Of a stretch of 26,563 nt of DNA, positions 1 to 7,254 are shown in pieces; positions within the stretch are counted from its first letter, which is position 1, and each line of letters starts with the position of its first letter. A model generated the notes under the pieces. It was not told where the DNA came from and ran no database searches. It saw only the letters and a list, made by a program, of their open reading frames with translations. Position numbers and translations under genes: made by a program. This stretch comes from VBCK01 sp035511515 (GTDB taxonomy: Bacteria > Pseudomonadota > Gammaproteobacteria > Burkholderiales > Burkholderiaceae_F). The stretch is from the NCBI GenBank assembly GCA_035511515.1, contig DATKFG010000020.1:1-26563 (forward strand), read 5' to 3'.

Positions 1-4
1 GTCG

Positions 5-31
5 CCCCTCGCCCGCGCAGCGGGAGAGGGG
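5..31 (-). repeat. Imperfect GC-rich hairpin, REP-like repeat or terminator
   Basis: The arms CCCCTC-G-CCCGC and GCGGG-A-GAGGGG are separated by a three-base loop and pair over 11 of 12 positions. The hairpin lies 12 bases past the stop of the diguanylate cyclase gene and is followed by the CCCCTC/TCACCC-rich tract common around dispersed intergenic repeats in GC-rich proteobacteria. It could act as a transcription end or RNA stabiliser for the cyclic-di-GMP operon. There is no clear T-run, and the window edge hides the rest. Assignment to a repeat family is from memory of similar sequences. Confidence 0.5.
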
Positions 32-43
32 AGGGGGTGAGGG

Positions 44-1879
44 TCACGGCGCCTGCACCACGCGGTTCTTACCCGCCTTCTTGGCCTCGTACAGGCTGGC
101 GTCGGCACGGCGCATCAGCTGCTCCAGCGACTCGGCCGGTCGCCACTGGGCGACCCCCGCGGAGAACGCCAGGATCAGGCGTTCCTGATCGAACTGGAAC
201 GGGCGGCGCGCCAGTTCGCGCTGCAGCCGTTCGATCGTCTCGACGCCGTCCTGCACCGAGCAGGCCGGAAACAGCACGCCGAATTCCTCGCCGCCGGTGC
301 GGGCCGTCAGATCGGTCGGCCGCATCGTCGCATGTACGGTCGTGACGAAATGGACCAGGGCCCGGTCGCCGGCCACATGCCCCAGCGTGTCGTTGATTCG
401 CTTGAAGTTGTCCAGATCCATCATGGCCAGCGTCAAGGAAGAGCCATAGCGCAGCGCGCGCGCGCTCTCGACGCGGAAGGCGTGTTCCAGTCCGCGCCGG
501 TTCAGGGCGTTGGTCAGCGGATCCTTCTGCACCAGCGTGGAAACCTCGCTCAGCTGGTGTTCCAGCTGTGAAACGCGCGCCTCGTACACCTCCACCTTGT
601 TGCGCGCCTCGGCCAGCTCGTCACGCGAGGCCCGGATCTGGTCGCGCACGACCTGCGTGTCGTCCAGCAGCCCGTGCACGATGCGCGACAGTGCCGCCAG
701 ATCGGGCGATTGCTGCAGCTGCTGCTGATACGTGCCGACCCGGTCGTTGAAGCGTTCCGCGCTGGTGCCCATCTCGCCGACCCGCTCCAGCAGCGTTGTC
801 AGCATCTCGGTCAGGGCCACTTTGGCTTCATGCAGGCCGCGTCGCGCCACCGTCTGCTGCGCAATCAGCGCGGCCAGGCGCCGCTCGGCCGCCGCGATCT
901 GCCCGGAACGCACCGGCCCGGCCAGCAGAGCCCGGACCGGTTCGAGCTGGTTGACCAGCCACGCCTCATCCGGCGCCAGCTGCTTGAGGTTGTCGCACAG
1001 CAGACTGAGCAGCCGCTGCAGGCCAGCGCGGACGCGCTGCTCCTCGCCGATTTCGCGTTCGATCGCCAGCATCCAGTCGGTCAGCGCCGGCGCCGGCAGC
1101 GCCTCCCCCGGCCCCGATCCTTCCGCCTGCGCCAGGCACTCGCGCAGCTTTTCACGAGCCGGATCGGCCTCGCTGCACGCCTGCTCCAGCGCCCGCAGGC
1201 TGCGCAGCGCCAGCCCCTGCCAGGCCCGGGCCCGCTCGGTGGCCCCGGCCATCGCGTCGGCCGGGTCGTGCCGCGCTGCGGTGCGGGCCGCACCCGCGGC
1301 GTCGCCCAGCGCCGGCGGCCGCGGCGGCTCGGCCGGCTCGGGCAGCGCCATTGACGCCGCCGCGCCGGCAGTCTGCGGCGCCGCCACAGCCGGTCCCCAG
1401 GATTCGACCAGACGCTGCAGGCGCTCCAGCGCAAGGGAAGGATCGCTGGCGGCCGCGTCGATCACGTGAGCGATCGAATCGAGCTTGCGGGCGCGCGTCC
1501 AGTTCGAGTGCAGCACGTCGGACTGTTTCAGAATCGCCAGCACCATCGAGGGCCAGGCGTCGACCCCGTTTCCGGGCCTTCGCGCGAGCGCCCGATCGAT
1601 CGCTTCGCGCGCCGCGCTCCACTGCTGCCGTTGAGCCGCCCGCAGCATCTGGGCCGCTTCCTGCTGCGACATCCTGCTCTGGCGCACCAGGTCGGCTCCG
1701 ACATCCTTCAATACACCGGCCAGGCCGGTACCGCGCGGCTGGACTCCGGCGCTTTCCCAGAACGCATCGGCGAAGGTCTCGGGCGTCGGAACGACCTTGC
1801 GCTCGGCCAGAAGTTTCAACGCGCGCCGCGCCGCCTCGGCATCGCTCACCGGCTGCAGCCCCGGCTCGTTCGGTTTCAC
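44..1879 (-). CDS. GGDEF-domain diguanylate cyclase, 611 aa
   Basis: Probably makes cyclic-di-GMP from two GTP. The C-terminal GGDEF domain (about residues 453-611) has an intact GGEEF active-site motif (529-533). An RxxD inhibitory site (RPTD, 520-523) lies exactly five residues before it, which suggests product feedback inhibition. The first 450 residues are not a domain I recognise: they are helical, Ala/Arg/Leu-rich, with a Pro/Ala-rich linker near 175-215 and a probable coiled coil at about 395-450 that could dimerise the catalytic domain. There is no membrane segment, so it is cytoplasmic. The GTG start at 1879 is chosen because it follows an AAAGG ribosome site and overlaps the upstream stop as GTGA; the open frame runs further upstream but only antisense to the EAL gene. 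It is the last gene of a three-gene operon. Confidence 0.9.
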   Translation of the reverse strand: MKPNEPGLQPVSDAEAARRALKLLAERKVVPTPETFADAFWESAGVQPRGTGLAGVLKDVGADLVRQSRMSQQEAAQMLRAAQRQQWSAAREAIDRALARRPGNGVDAWPSMVLAILKQSDVLHSNWTRARKLDSIAHVIDAAASDPSLALERLQRLVESWGPAVAAPQTAGAAASMALPEPAEPPRPPALGDAAGAARTAARHDPADAMAGATERARAWQGLALRSLRALEQACSEADPAREKLRECLAQAEGSGPGEALPAPALTDWMLAIEREIGEEQRVRAGLQRLLSLLCDNLKQLAPDEAWLVNQLEPVRALLAGPVRSGQIAAAERRLAALIAQQTVARRGLHEAKVALTEMLTTLLERVGEMGTSAERFNDRVGTYQQQLQQSPDLAALSRIVHGLLDDTQVVRDQIRASRDELAEARNKVEVYEARVSQLEHQLSEVSTLVQKDPLTNALNRRGLEHAFRVESARALRYGSSLTLAMMDLDNFKRINDTLGHVAGDRALVHFVTTVHATMRPTDLTARTGGEEFGVLFPACSVQDGVETIERLQRELARRPFQFDQERLILAFSAGVAQWRPAESLEQLMRRADASLYEAKKAGKNRVVQAP

Positions 1880-4155
1880 CGCCCGGACCTTTCGTCGTTG
1901 CCGGCGCCCCGCGGGCGGCACGGGATCACATCGGACCGCCAATCGGACTGCTCGCCGCGCGCGAGCAATTGCGCAAACCCGCTCGCCGACACCGGCTGCG
2001 AGAACAGGAACCCTTGCATGAAGCGGCAGCCGCGGTCGGCCAGGCTGTGCATCTGGGCGGACGTCTCGACGCCTTCGGCCACCACGTTGAGCCGCAGCCC
2101 GTGCCCCATCGCAACGATCGCGGCCACCAGCGCAGCGCTGGCGCGACTGGTCTCCAGCTCGCCGACGAATGTGCGGTCGATCTTCAGGATATCGATCGGC
2201 AGCCGCTTCAAGTACGACAGCGATGAATAGCCGGTTCCAAAGTCGTCGATCGACAGGGACAGGCCCAGAGCCTTCAGCGCACGCAGCTGCGGCAGCACCG
2301 CGTCCAGGTTCCTCATCATCGCCGTTTCGGTTATCTCGAGCTCCAGCAACCCCGGCGCGATGCCGTGCGCGCGCAGGCACGCCTTCAGGGGCGCGATCAG
2401 GTTGCCGCGCTGCAGGTGGTGGCCGGAGATGTTCACGGAGACCGGGATCGGTCGCAGTCCGCCCTGGTGCCAGGCTTTCAGCTGCCGGCAGGCCTCCTCC
2501 AGAGCCCACTCCGTGATCGGAACGATCAGCCCGGAGTCCTCGGCCGCCGGGATGAAGTCCGAGGGCATCACCACCTCGGTGTCGCGCTGCCAGCGCATCA
2601 GCGCTTCGGCCCCGACGATCAGGCCGCTGTCCACGTCGATCTTGGGCTGGTACAGCAATCTGAGCTGTTGCAGCCCGATTGCGCGGTGCAGGTCCGACTC
2701 GAACTTCCATTGGGCGCGCCGCGTGGTGTTCAGGCGCTCCACGTAACGCAGGCAGCCGCTGCCGCCGCGCTCCTCGAGCGCTCGCACCGCCAGGTCGGCC
2801 CGGCTCAGCAGGCCGTCGACGCCGTCGCCGTCGACCGGGAACACGACGGCACCGATCGAGGCCGTGATGAACACTTCCTGGCCGTCGGCCTCGAACGGCT
2901 GCTGGAATGCGTCCAGCGCGTGGCCGGCGACCCGATCGAGCTGCGCCTCATCGCGCAGGTCCGGCAACAGCGCCGCGAATTCGTCGCCGCCGACGCGCGC
3001 CACGCGGGGCCGGCCGGCCGCGTGGACCGTCTCGGCGGCTTCGCCCGTCTCGAGCGAGCGCCGGCGGGGCGGATCGGCGCGGTCCTCGCGGCGCAGAACG
3101 CCGCGCAGGCGGCGCGAGATCTCCTGCAGCAGCTGGTCGCCGGCGCGGATGCCCAGCGAGTCGTTGATATGGCGGAAGCGGTTCACGCCGATCAGCAGCA
3201 GTCCGACACGCGCGCTGCGCTCGCGCGCGCGCTGCAGCTCCTCATCGAAGATCTCGTGGAAGTGGCGCCGGTTGGGCAGACCCGTCAGAAGGTCGAAATT
3301 GGCGAGCTGGCGAATCTGGTCGGCCGCCAGCCGATCTCGCGTCACATCCTGCACGGCGCCGTGGGCTGCCACCAGGTTCTGGCCCGGATCGAATTCCAGC
3401 GCAGCTTCGATGCGCAGGATCCGGACGGTGGCGTCGAGTCCGCGCACCCGGCATTCGAAATTCAGCGTCGGGCGATCGGGACCGGCGCCGCGCAGCAGCC
3501 GATCGATGCGCAGGCGGTCACGCGCCGCCACCCGCTGCCAGATCTGCTCCAGGGGGACTCCGCCCGGCTGCGCGGTCGCACCGATCAGGCTCCAGGCCTC
3601 GTCCGACAGCTTGATGCGGCGCGGACCGACTTCCCAGCGCCAGCTTCCCAGGCGCGCGATGCGCTGGATCTTCAGCAGGTCAGCACGATTGCGAACCAGC
3701 TCCTCGCGCACGCGCGAAGAGCGGGTCAGGTAGCGCAGCCGCTGCGACAGCAGCGTCCAGCGCCCCGGTGTCTTCACGAAAAAATCGGTGGCACCCGCGT
3801 CGTAGGCCCGCCCGATCGATTGCTCATCGTCCAGCCCGGTGAGCATCACGACGGGCACGTGCGCGCCGCCCGGCAGGCGGCGCAGCTGCTCGCAGGTCGC
3901 AAAACCGTCCAGATCGGGCATCACCGCGTCGAGCGCAACCACCTGCGGCCGCTCCCGCTCGAACAGCTCCAGCGCCCGAGCGCCGCCGTCGGCCTCGATC
4001 ACGCGCCAGCCGCGCTCGGCCAGCCCCGCGGCAGTCAGCATGCGGACGATCGAATCGTCGTCCACCAGCAGCACCGTGCCCTCGCCAGCGGCGACAGTCT
4101 CGGCCTCCGCAAGCGAGGCGGCCAGCTCCACGATCGCGGGTTCGACCGGTTTCAT
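1876..4155 (-). CDS. REC-PAS-GGDEF-EAL cyclic-di-GMP signalling protein, 759 aa
   Basis: A response regulator whose output is cyclic-di-GMP turnover. The receiver domain (about 27-145) has the acidic pocket D32-D34, phosphoacceptor D76, T106 and K128. A PAS-like segment follows (about 160-275). The GGDEF domain (about 285-470) keeps GGDEF at 389-393 but has about 25 extra residues just before it (roughly 359-383) and no RxxD site. The EAL domain (about 490-735) has E517 of the EAL motif, N575, E607, D637-D638 in loop 6, K658, E694 and Q714, so phosphodiesterase activity is expected. The GGDEF half may be active or a GTP sensor. ATG at 4155 overlaps the upstream stop (ATGA), and its own stop overlaps the next start (GTGA), so translation is probably coupled. 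The cognate kinase is unknown; the divergent kinase at 5409 is a candidate. Confidence 0.93.
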   Translation of the reverse strand: MKPVEPAIVELAASLAEAETVAAGEGTVLLVDDDSIVRMLTAAGLAERGWRVIEADGGARALELFERERPQVVALDAVMPDLDGFATCEQLRRLPGGAHVPVVMLTGLDDEQSIGRAYDAGATDFFVKTPGRWTLLSQRLRYLTRSSRVREELVRNRADLLKIQRIARLGSWRWEVGPRRIKLSDEAWSLIGATAQPGGVPLEQIWQRVAARDRLRIDRLLRGAGPDRPTLNFECRVRGLDATVRILRIEAALEFDPGQNLVAAHGAVQDVTRDRLAADQIRQLANFDLLTGLPNRRHFHEIFDEELQRARERSARVGLLLIGVNRFRHINDSLGIRAGDQLLQEISRRLRGVLRREDRADPPRRRSLETGEAAETVHAAGRPRVARVGGDEFAALLPDLRDEAQLDRVAGHALDAFQQPFEADGQEVFITASIGAVVFPVDGDGVDGLLSRADLAVRALEERGGSGCLRYVERLNTTRRAQWKFESDLHRAIGLQQLRLLYQPKIDVDSGLIVGAEALMRWQRDTEVVMPSDFIPAAEDSGLIVPITEWALEEACRQLKAWHQGGLRPIPVSVNISGHHLQRGNLIAPLKACLRAHGIAPGLLELEITETAMMRNLDAVLPQLRALKALGLSLSIDDFGTGYSSLSYLKRLPIDILKIDRTFVGELETSRASAALVAAIVAMGHGLRLNVVAEGVETSAQMHSLADRGCRFMQGFLFSQPVSASGFAQLLARGEQSDWRSDVIPCRPRGAGNDERSGR

Positions 4156-5243
4156 GGTCCGGCCGCCCCCAGCGCGTCCTGGCGCGGCCGTGCCGATGCT
4201 TCCAGCCCGGTGCGTTTGCGGCGCCGCTCGCCGGCCTGCCACAGGTCGGTGTGGATCGCCTCGATCAGCTCGACCATTTCGACCGATGCCTCGATGCGAT
4301 GATCGGAGAAGAATTCGATGAACGCGGGGGTGGCGGCGTCGGCCGCGATCGGTATCACGAACCCGCTTTTCAGGCCACTCTGCACGGCCAGGTCGCGCCG
4401 CGCCCAGCCGTCCAGCCGCGCCAGGTCCGTCACCCAGTGCGGCATCCCGGTGGCGTCGGCCCGGCCGATCAGGCCGTGCGCTGATCGATCGGCGGCCGCG
4501 TCCTCGCTGGCCGTAATGAATCGTGCAAAACGCTCGCGCTCGGTCACAAACCAGACCGAGCGCCGTACCCGCTCGCCGGCCGCCTCACCGGTGAACAGCA
4601 CCCGCCCGATCGGCCAATCCAGGTATCCGCCCAGTTCCTCCAGCGCCCGCTCCAGGACCTGATCGAGCCTTTCGCATTCCAGGGCGGCCGTGGAAAGATC
4701 CCGCAGCAGGCGCATCAGCGCGTAACGACGCTGCAGCTCCAGGCTGTTCTGCAGCTCGTCCAGATGCAGGCCCTTGAGGCGCTCGAGCTGCGCCAGCAGG
4801 GCATCGGTCATCGCCTCGAACGAGGCCACCAGGTTTTCCGATTCGTTGCGGCCGCGCGCCACCGCCCGGCCGGTGTAGCGGACCGCCAGCTGCTCGGCGC
4901 GCGCCGAAAGGGTCTGCAGCGGCCGGTTAAAGTTCCGTGCCAGCAGCAGGCCGGCCAGCGCCGCAACCGCCAGGGTCAGCGCCGCGGCCCAGTCCGCCCG
5001 CACCGCCAGCGCATCGCGCAACGCAATCGAAAAAAGGACTGTCCCGCACAGGGTGGCGATCAGCACGGGCGCGAGCGGCCAGGGGTGGATCGAATCGGTG
5101 GCCGCAGCGCTCACCGTGGGACCGCCCGCGACCGGCAGCCGCCCTGGTCCGTCGGCGCTCGGGAACGGCAACGGTGCCTGCGACTCAGGCCGGCCGCAGG
5201 CCGTGTCGGTCCAGTTGCCGCCTGTGCCTGAATCTCGGATCAT
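4152..5243 (-). CDS. Membrane HAMP-GAF protein without an output domain, 363 aa
   Basis: First gene of the cyclic-di-GMP operon. Residues 1-54 look disordered. Two hydrophobic segments (about 56-74 and 86-102) are separated by only about ten residues, so there is essentially no periplasmic sensor. A HAMP-like linker (about 103-157) and a GAF-like domain (about 178-335) follow. No kinase, GGDEF, EAL or methyl-accepting domain is visible, so it probably signals through a partner, most simply the REC-GGDEF-EAL protein with which it shares an ATGA stop/start overlap. The ATG at 5243 is the first start that does not run into the divergent kinase gene; its ribosome site is weak, so a start slightly downstream is possible. 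The GAF ligand cannot be told from the sequence. Confidence 0.8.
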   Translation of the reverse strand: MIRDSGTGGNWTDTACGRPESQAPLPFPSADGPGRLPVAGGPTVSAAATDSIHPWPLAPVLIATLCGTVLFSIALRDALAVRADWAAALTLAVAALAGLLLARNFNRPLQTLSARAEQLAVRYTGRAVARGRNESENLVASFEAMTDALLAQLERLKGLHLDELQNSLELQRRYALMRLLRDLSTAALECERLDQVLERALEELGGYLDWPIGRVLFTGEAAGERVRRSVWFVTERERFARFITASEDAAADRSAHGLIGRADATGMPHWVTDLARLDGWARRDLAVQSGLKSGFVIPIAADAATPAFIEFFSDHRIEASVEMVELIEAIHTDLWQAGERRRKRTGLEASARPRQDALGAAGP

Positions 5244-5408
5244 GGCTGTTGCGCGCGCACCTGCACCCGGAGCGGGCGCCCTAGACGTTTTTTCGACGGC
5301 GGCTGCCCGAACTTGATCGGCCCGGGTAGCGGAAAGGCGGCCAATTCGGGCCTTCGCGGGGGCACAATCGCAGGCGGTCGATCGCTTTTTGCGGTCCCCG
5401 TGACCCCG
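5244..5408. promoter_or_regulatory. Divergent intergenic region between the HAMP-GAF operon and a histidine kinase
   Basis: These 165 bases separate two divergent transcription units and must carry both promoters unless these lie inside the genes. I see no convincing -35/-10 pair. A GCCGATCA sequence on the minus strand resembles a sigma-28 -10 box but has no matching -35. A short T-run (CGTTTTTTCG) near 5288 is the only AT-rich patch. Confidence 0.4.
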
Positions 5409-6641
5409 ATGCCTGTTTCCTGGATGCTGCTGGGCGCACTGCTGTTCGGTGTCGTGGTCGGCCTGTTGGGCGCGTACGCGGTTCGCATGCGCCGGGCCGA
5501 TCGCGAGCGTGCCGCGCTGCGGCGCGCGCTGGCGTCGTCGAACGACTGGTGGTGGCGCACCGACCCGGATCTGCGCGTGCTCGAGGCCGAGTCGGGCCGA
5601 GGCAGCCCGGCCGGCCTGGACCTGCAATCGCTGCGCGGCCATGCACCGTGGCAGCTCGGGGCCGGGCCGCAAGCCCCGCCTCCGCCACGTATCGCGGAGG
5701 CCGTGGCGCGCCGGGTGCCCTTTCACGATGTCGAGCTGGCGTTGACGGGCAGCGCCGGGGCGGCCTGGACGCTGCGGCTGAGCGGCGCCCCGGTTTATTC
5801 GGCCGTCGGAAGTTTCTGCGGATACGCCGGGGTCGCCAGCCTGTTGGCCGAGGCCGCGCTCAGCGCGGAGCGTGCCGTGTCACTGCAGGCGCGGATCCGG
5901 CAGCTGGAGACGGACAACGCGGCGCGGATGCAGCGGCACGAGCTGGCCGCGCGCGAACTGGAGAGCTTCGCATACTCGGTGTCGCACGACTTGCGCGCCC
6001 CGTTGCGCGTGATCGACGGCTTCGCCCAGATCGTGCTGGAAGACTACGGCGAGCGCGTCGATGCGCTCGGTCGCGAACATGTCAAGCGGATCGTGGCCGC
6101 CGCCGGGCGCATGAACGCGATGATCGACACGCTGCTGGAGATGTCCCGCATGACCGGCCGCGAGCTGCGCTTCGAGCGGGTCGATCTGTCCGAGACGGCG
6201 CGCCAGCTGATCGAGGAGCTGAAGGCGGCCGAGCCGGGCCGCCAGGTCCAGGTGGCGGTCCAACCCGGCCTGAGCATCGAGGGCGACCGCACCCTGTTGC
6301 GCCTGGTGCTGCAGAACCTGCTCGGCAACGCCTTCAAGTTCTCCGCCAGGACGCGCGATGCGCGCATCGAGTTCGGGCGCCGCCCCGACGGCGACCACGC
6401 GTTCTTCGTGCGCGACAACGGCGCCGGTTTCGATATGCGGTTCGCGGACCGCCTGTTCGGGGTGTTCCAGCGGCTGCATTCGCAGAGCGAGTTCGCGGGC
6501 ACCGGCGTGGGCCTGGCCACCGTTCAGCGCATCGTGCGGCGGCACAGCGGGCGCATCTGGGCCGAGTCCGAGCCGGGCAAGGGCGCCACCTTCTTCTTCA
6601 CGATGTGGGATCAGGCGGGCGGCCGCGCACAATCGAGTTGA
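5409..6641 (+). CDS. Membrane-anchored PAS sensor histidine kinase, 410 aa
   Basis: An autophosphorylating sensor kinase. One N-terminal membrane segment (about 4-25) anchors it. A degenerate PAS-like domain follows (about 40-145, with a WWWRTDPDL start and a GYAGVA end), then a coiled segment, a HisKA dimerisation domain with phosphoacceptor H193 in SHDLRAPLR, and an HATPase domain with N-box N303/N307, DNGAG from D336, and a GTGVGLA G2 box near 364-370. No receiver gene follows on the same strand, so it is an orphan in local context; the divergent REC-GGDEF-EAL protein is a plausible but unproven partner. ATG 5409 is used; an in-frame GTG at 5400 is equally possible. The last 44 bases overlap the convergent ANTAR regulator. 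Confidence 0.9.
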   Translation: MPVSWMLLGALLFGVVVGLLGAYAVRMRRADRERAALRRALASSNDWWWRTDPDLRVLEAESGRGSPAGLDLQSLRGHAPWQLGAGPQAPPPPRIAEAVARRVPFHDVELALTGSAGAAWTLRLSGAPVYSAVGSFCGYAGVASLLAEAALSAERAVSLQARIRQLETDNAARMQRHELAARELESFAYSVSHDLRAPLRVIDGFAQIVLEDYGERVDALGREHVKRIVAAAGRMNAMIDTLLEMSRMTGRELRFERVDLSETARQLIEELKAAEPGRQVQVAVQPGLSIEGDRTLLRLVLQNLLGNAFKFSARTRDARIEFGRRPDGDHAFFVRDNGAGFDMRFADRLFGVFQRLHSQSEFAGTGVGLATVQRIVRRHSGRIWAESEPGKGATFFFTMWDQAGGRAQSS

Positions 6642-7242
6642 GCCGGTTGGCGGCCTCGACCATCCGGGTCGCCAGCAGTTCGATGCTGACACCCTCGCTG
6701 CGCGCCTGCTCGCGCAGCGCCTGCAGGGCACGGGGCTGATCCAGGCGCAGCCGCTCCATCAAGATCCCGATCGCGATCGCCTCGTCGCGGCCCGCGACGG
6801 CGCCCGGAGGCGGGGCCGGACGGGCCGCCGCGGTCGGCATCGCATCGAGCTTGGCAAGCGCCGCGTTGACGGCGGGAACGACCTGGCGGATATCGATCGG
6901 TTTGACCAGGTAGCCCAGCGCGCCCAGCCGCGCCGTCTCGTCGACGATGGCCTGGTCGCCGAAAGCCGACAGGAACATGAATCCGGTCGACGTGTGCGAT
7001 GCGAGGTAGCGCGCCACGTCCATGCCGGACTTGCCCTGCATCCGCATGTCCAATATGGCCAGCCGCGGCCGGTGGTTGCGCGCCAGCAGGATGGCATCGT
7101 CGCCGTTATCGGCCTCCAGCACCTCGAAGCCGGCCTGCCGCAGTCCGGCCACCACCGTGGCCAGCACCAGCCGGTCATCGTCGACTACCAGAATCCGCGT
7201 CGGTCGCGCCCCGATGGTCCTGTCGTTGGCCGCCCCTTGCAT
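6598..7242 (-). CDS. ANTAR-type response regulator (AmiR/NasT/EutV-like), 214 aa
   Basis: Predicted RNA-binding transcription antiterminator controlled by phosphorylation. The receiver domain (about 14-132) has acidic residues D21-D23, phosphoacceptor D65, S92 and K114. After a Pro/Ala linker (136-147), the C-terminal three-helix ANTAR domain (about 148-205) contains the family's AxGILMxR pattern as IAIGILMER. Such regulators bind paired RNA hairpins with hexanucleotide loops and prevent terminator formation. It starts 12 bases after the large HisKA_2 kinase with GGAG six bases before the ATG, as in the EutW-EutV kinase/antiterminator pairing. The last 44 bases are antisense to the 3' end of the convergent kinase gene. 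The RNA target is unknown; I found no convincing dual-hexaloop motif in the window. Confidence 0.9.
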   Translation of the reverse strand: MQGAANDRTIGARPTRILVVDDDRLVLATVVAGLRQAGFEVLEADNGDDAILLARNHRPRLAILDMRMQGKSGMDVARYLASHTSTGFMFLSAFGDQAIVDETARLGALGYLVKPIDIRQVVPAVNAALAKLDAMPTAAARPAPPPGAVAGRDEAIAIGILMERLRLDQPRALQALREQARSEGVSIELLATRMVEAANRLNSIVRGRPPDPTS

Positions 7243-7254
7243 GTCGCGCTCCGT

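Noticed and set aside
1880..2710. Upstream extension of the GGDEF cyclase frame by 277 codons
   Set aside because: The extension is in another phase of the EAL gene and is Arg/Ala/Gly-rich without homology; the GTGA junction and ribosome site mark the real start at 1879.
2365..4302. A 645-codon plus-strand frame
   Set aside because: Antisense to the REC-GGDEF-EAL gene with low-complexity, domain-free translation.
5300..5340. Minus-strand GCCGATCA as a sigma-28 -10 box for the HAMP-GAF operon
   Set aside because: The sequence at the right distance is CCGC, not TAAA.
5244..5726. Upstream extension of the HAMP-GAF frame
   Set aside because: It would be antisense to the divergent kinase and has no domain; the start at 5243 is more economical.
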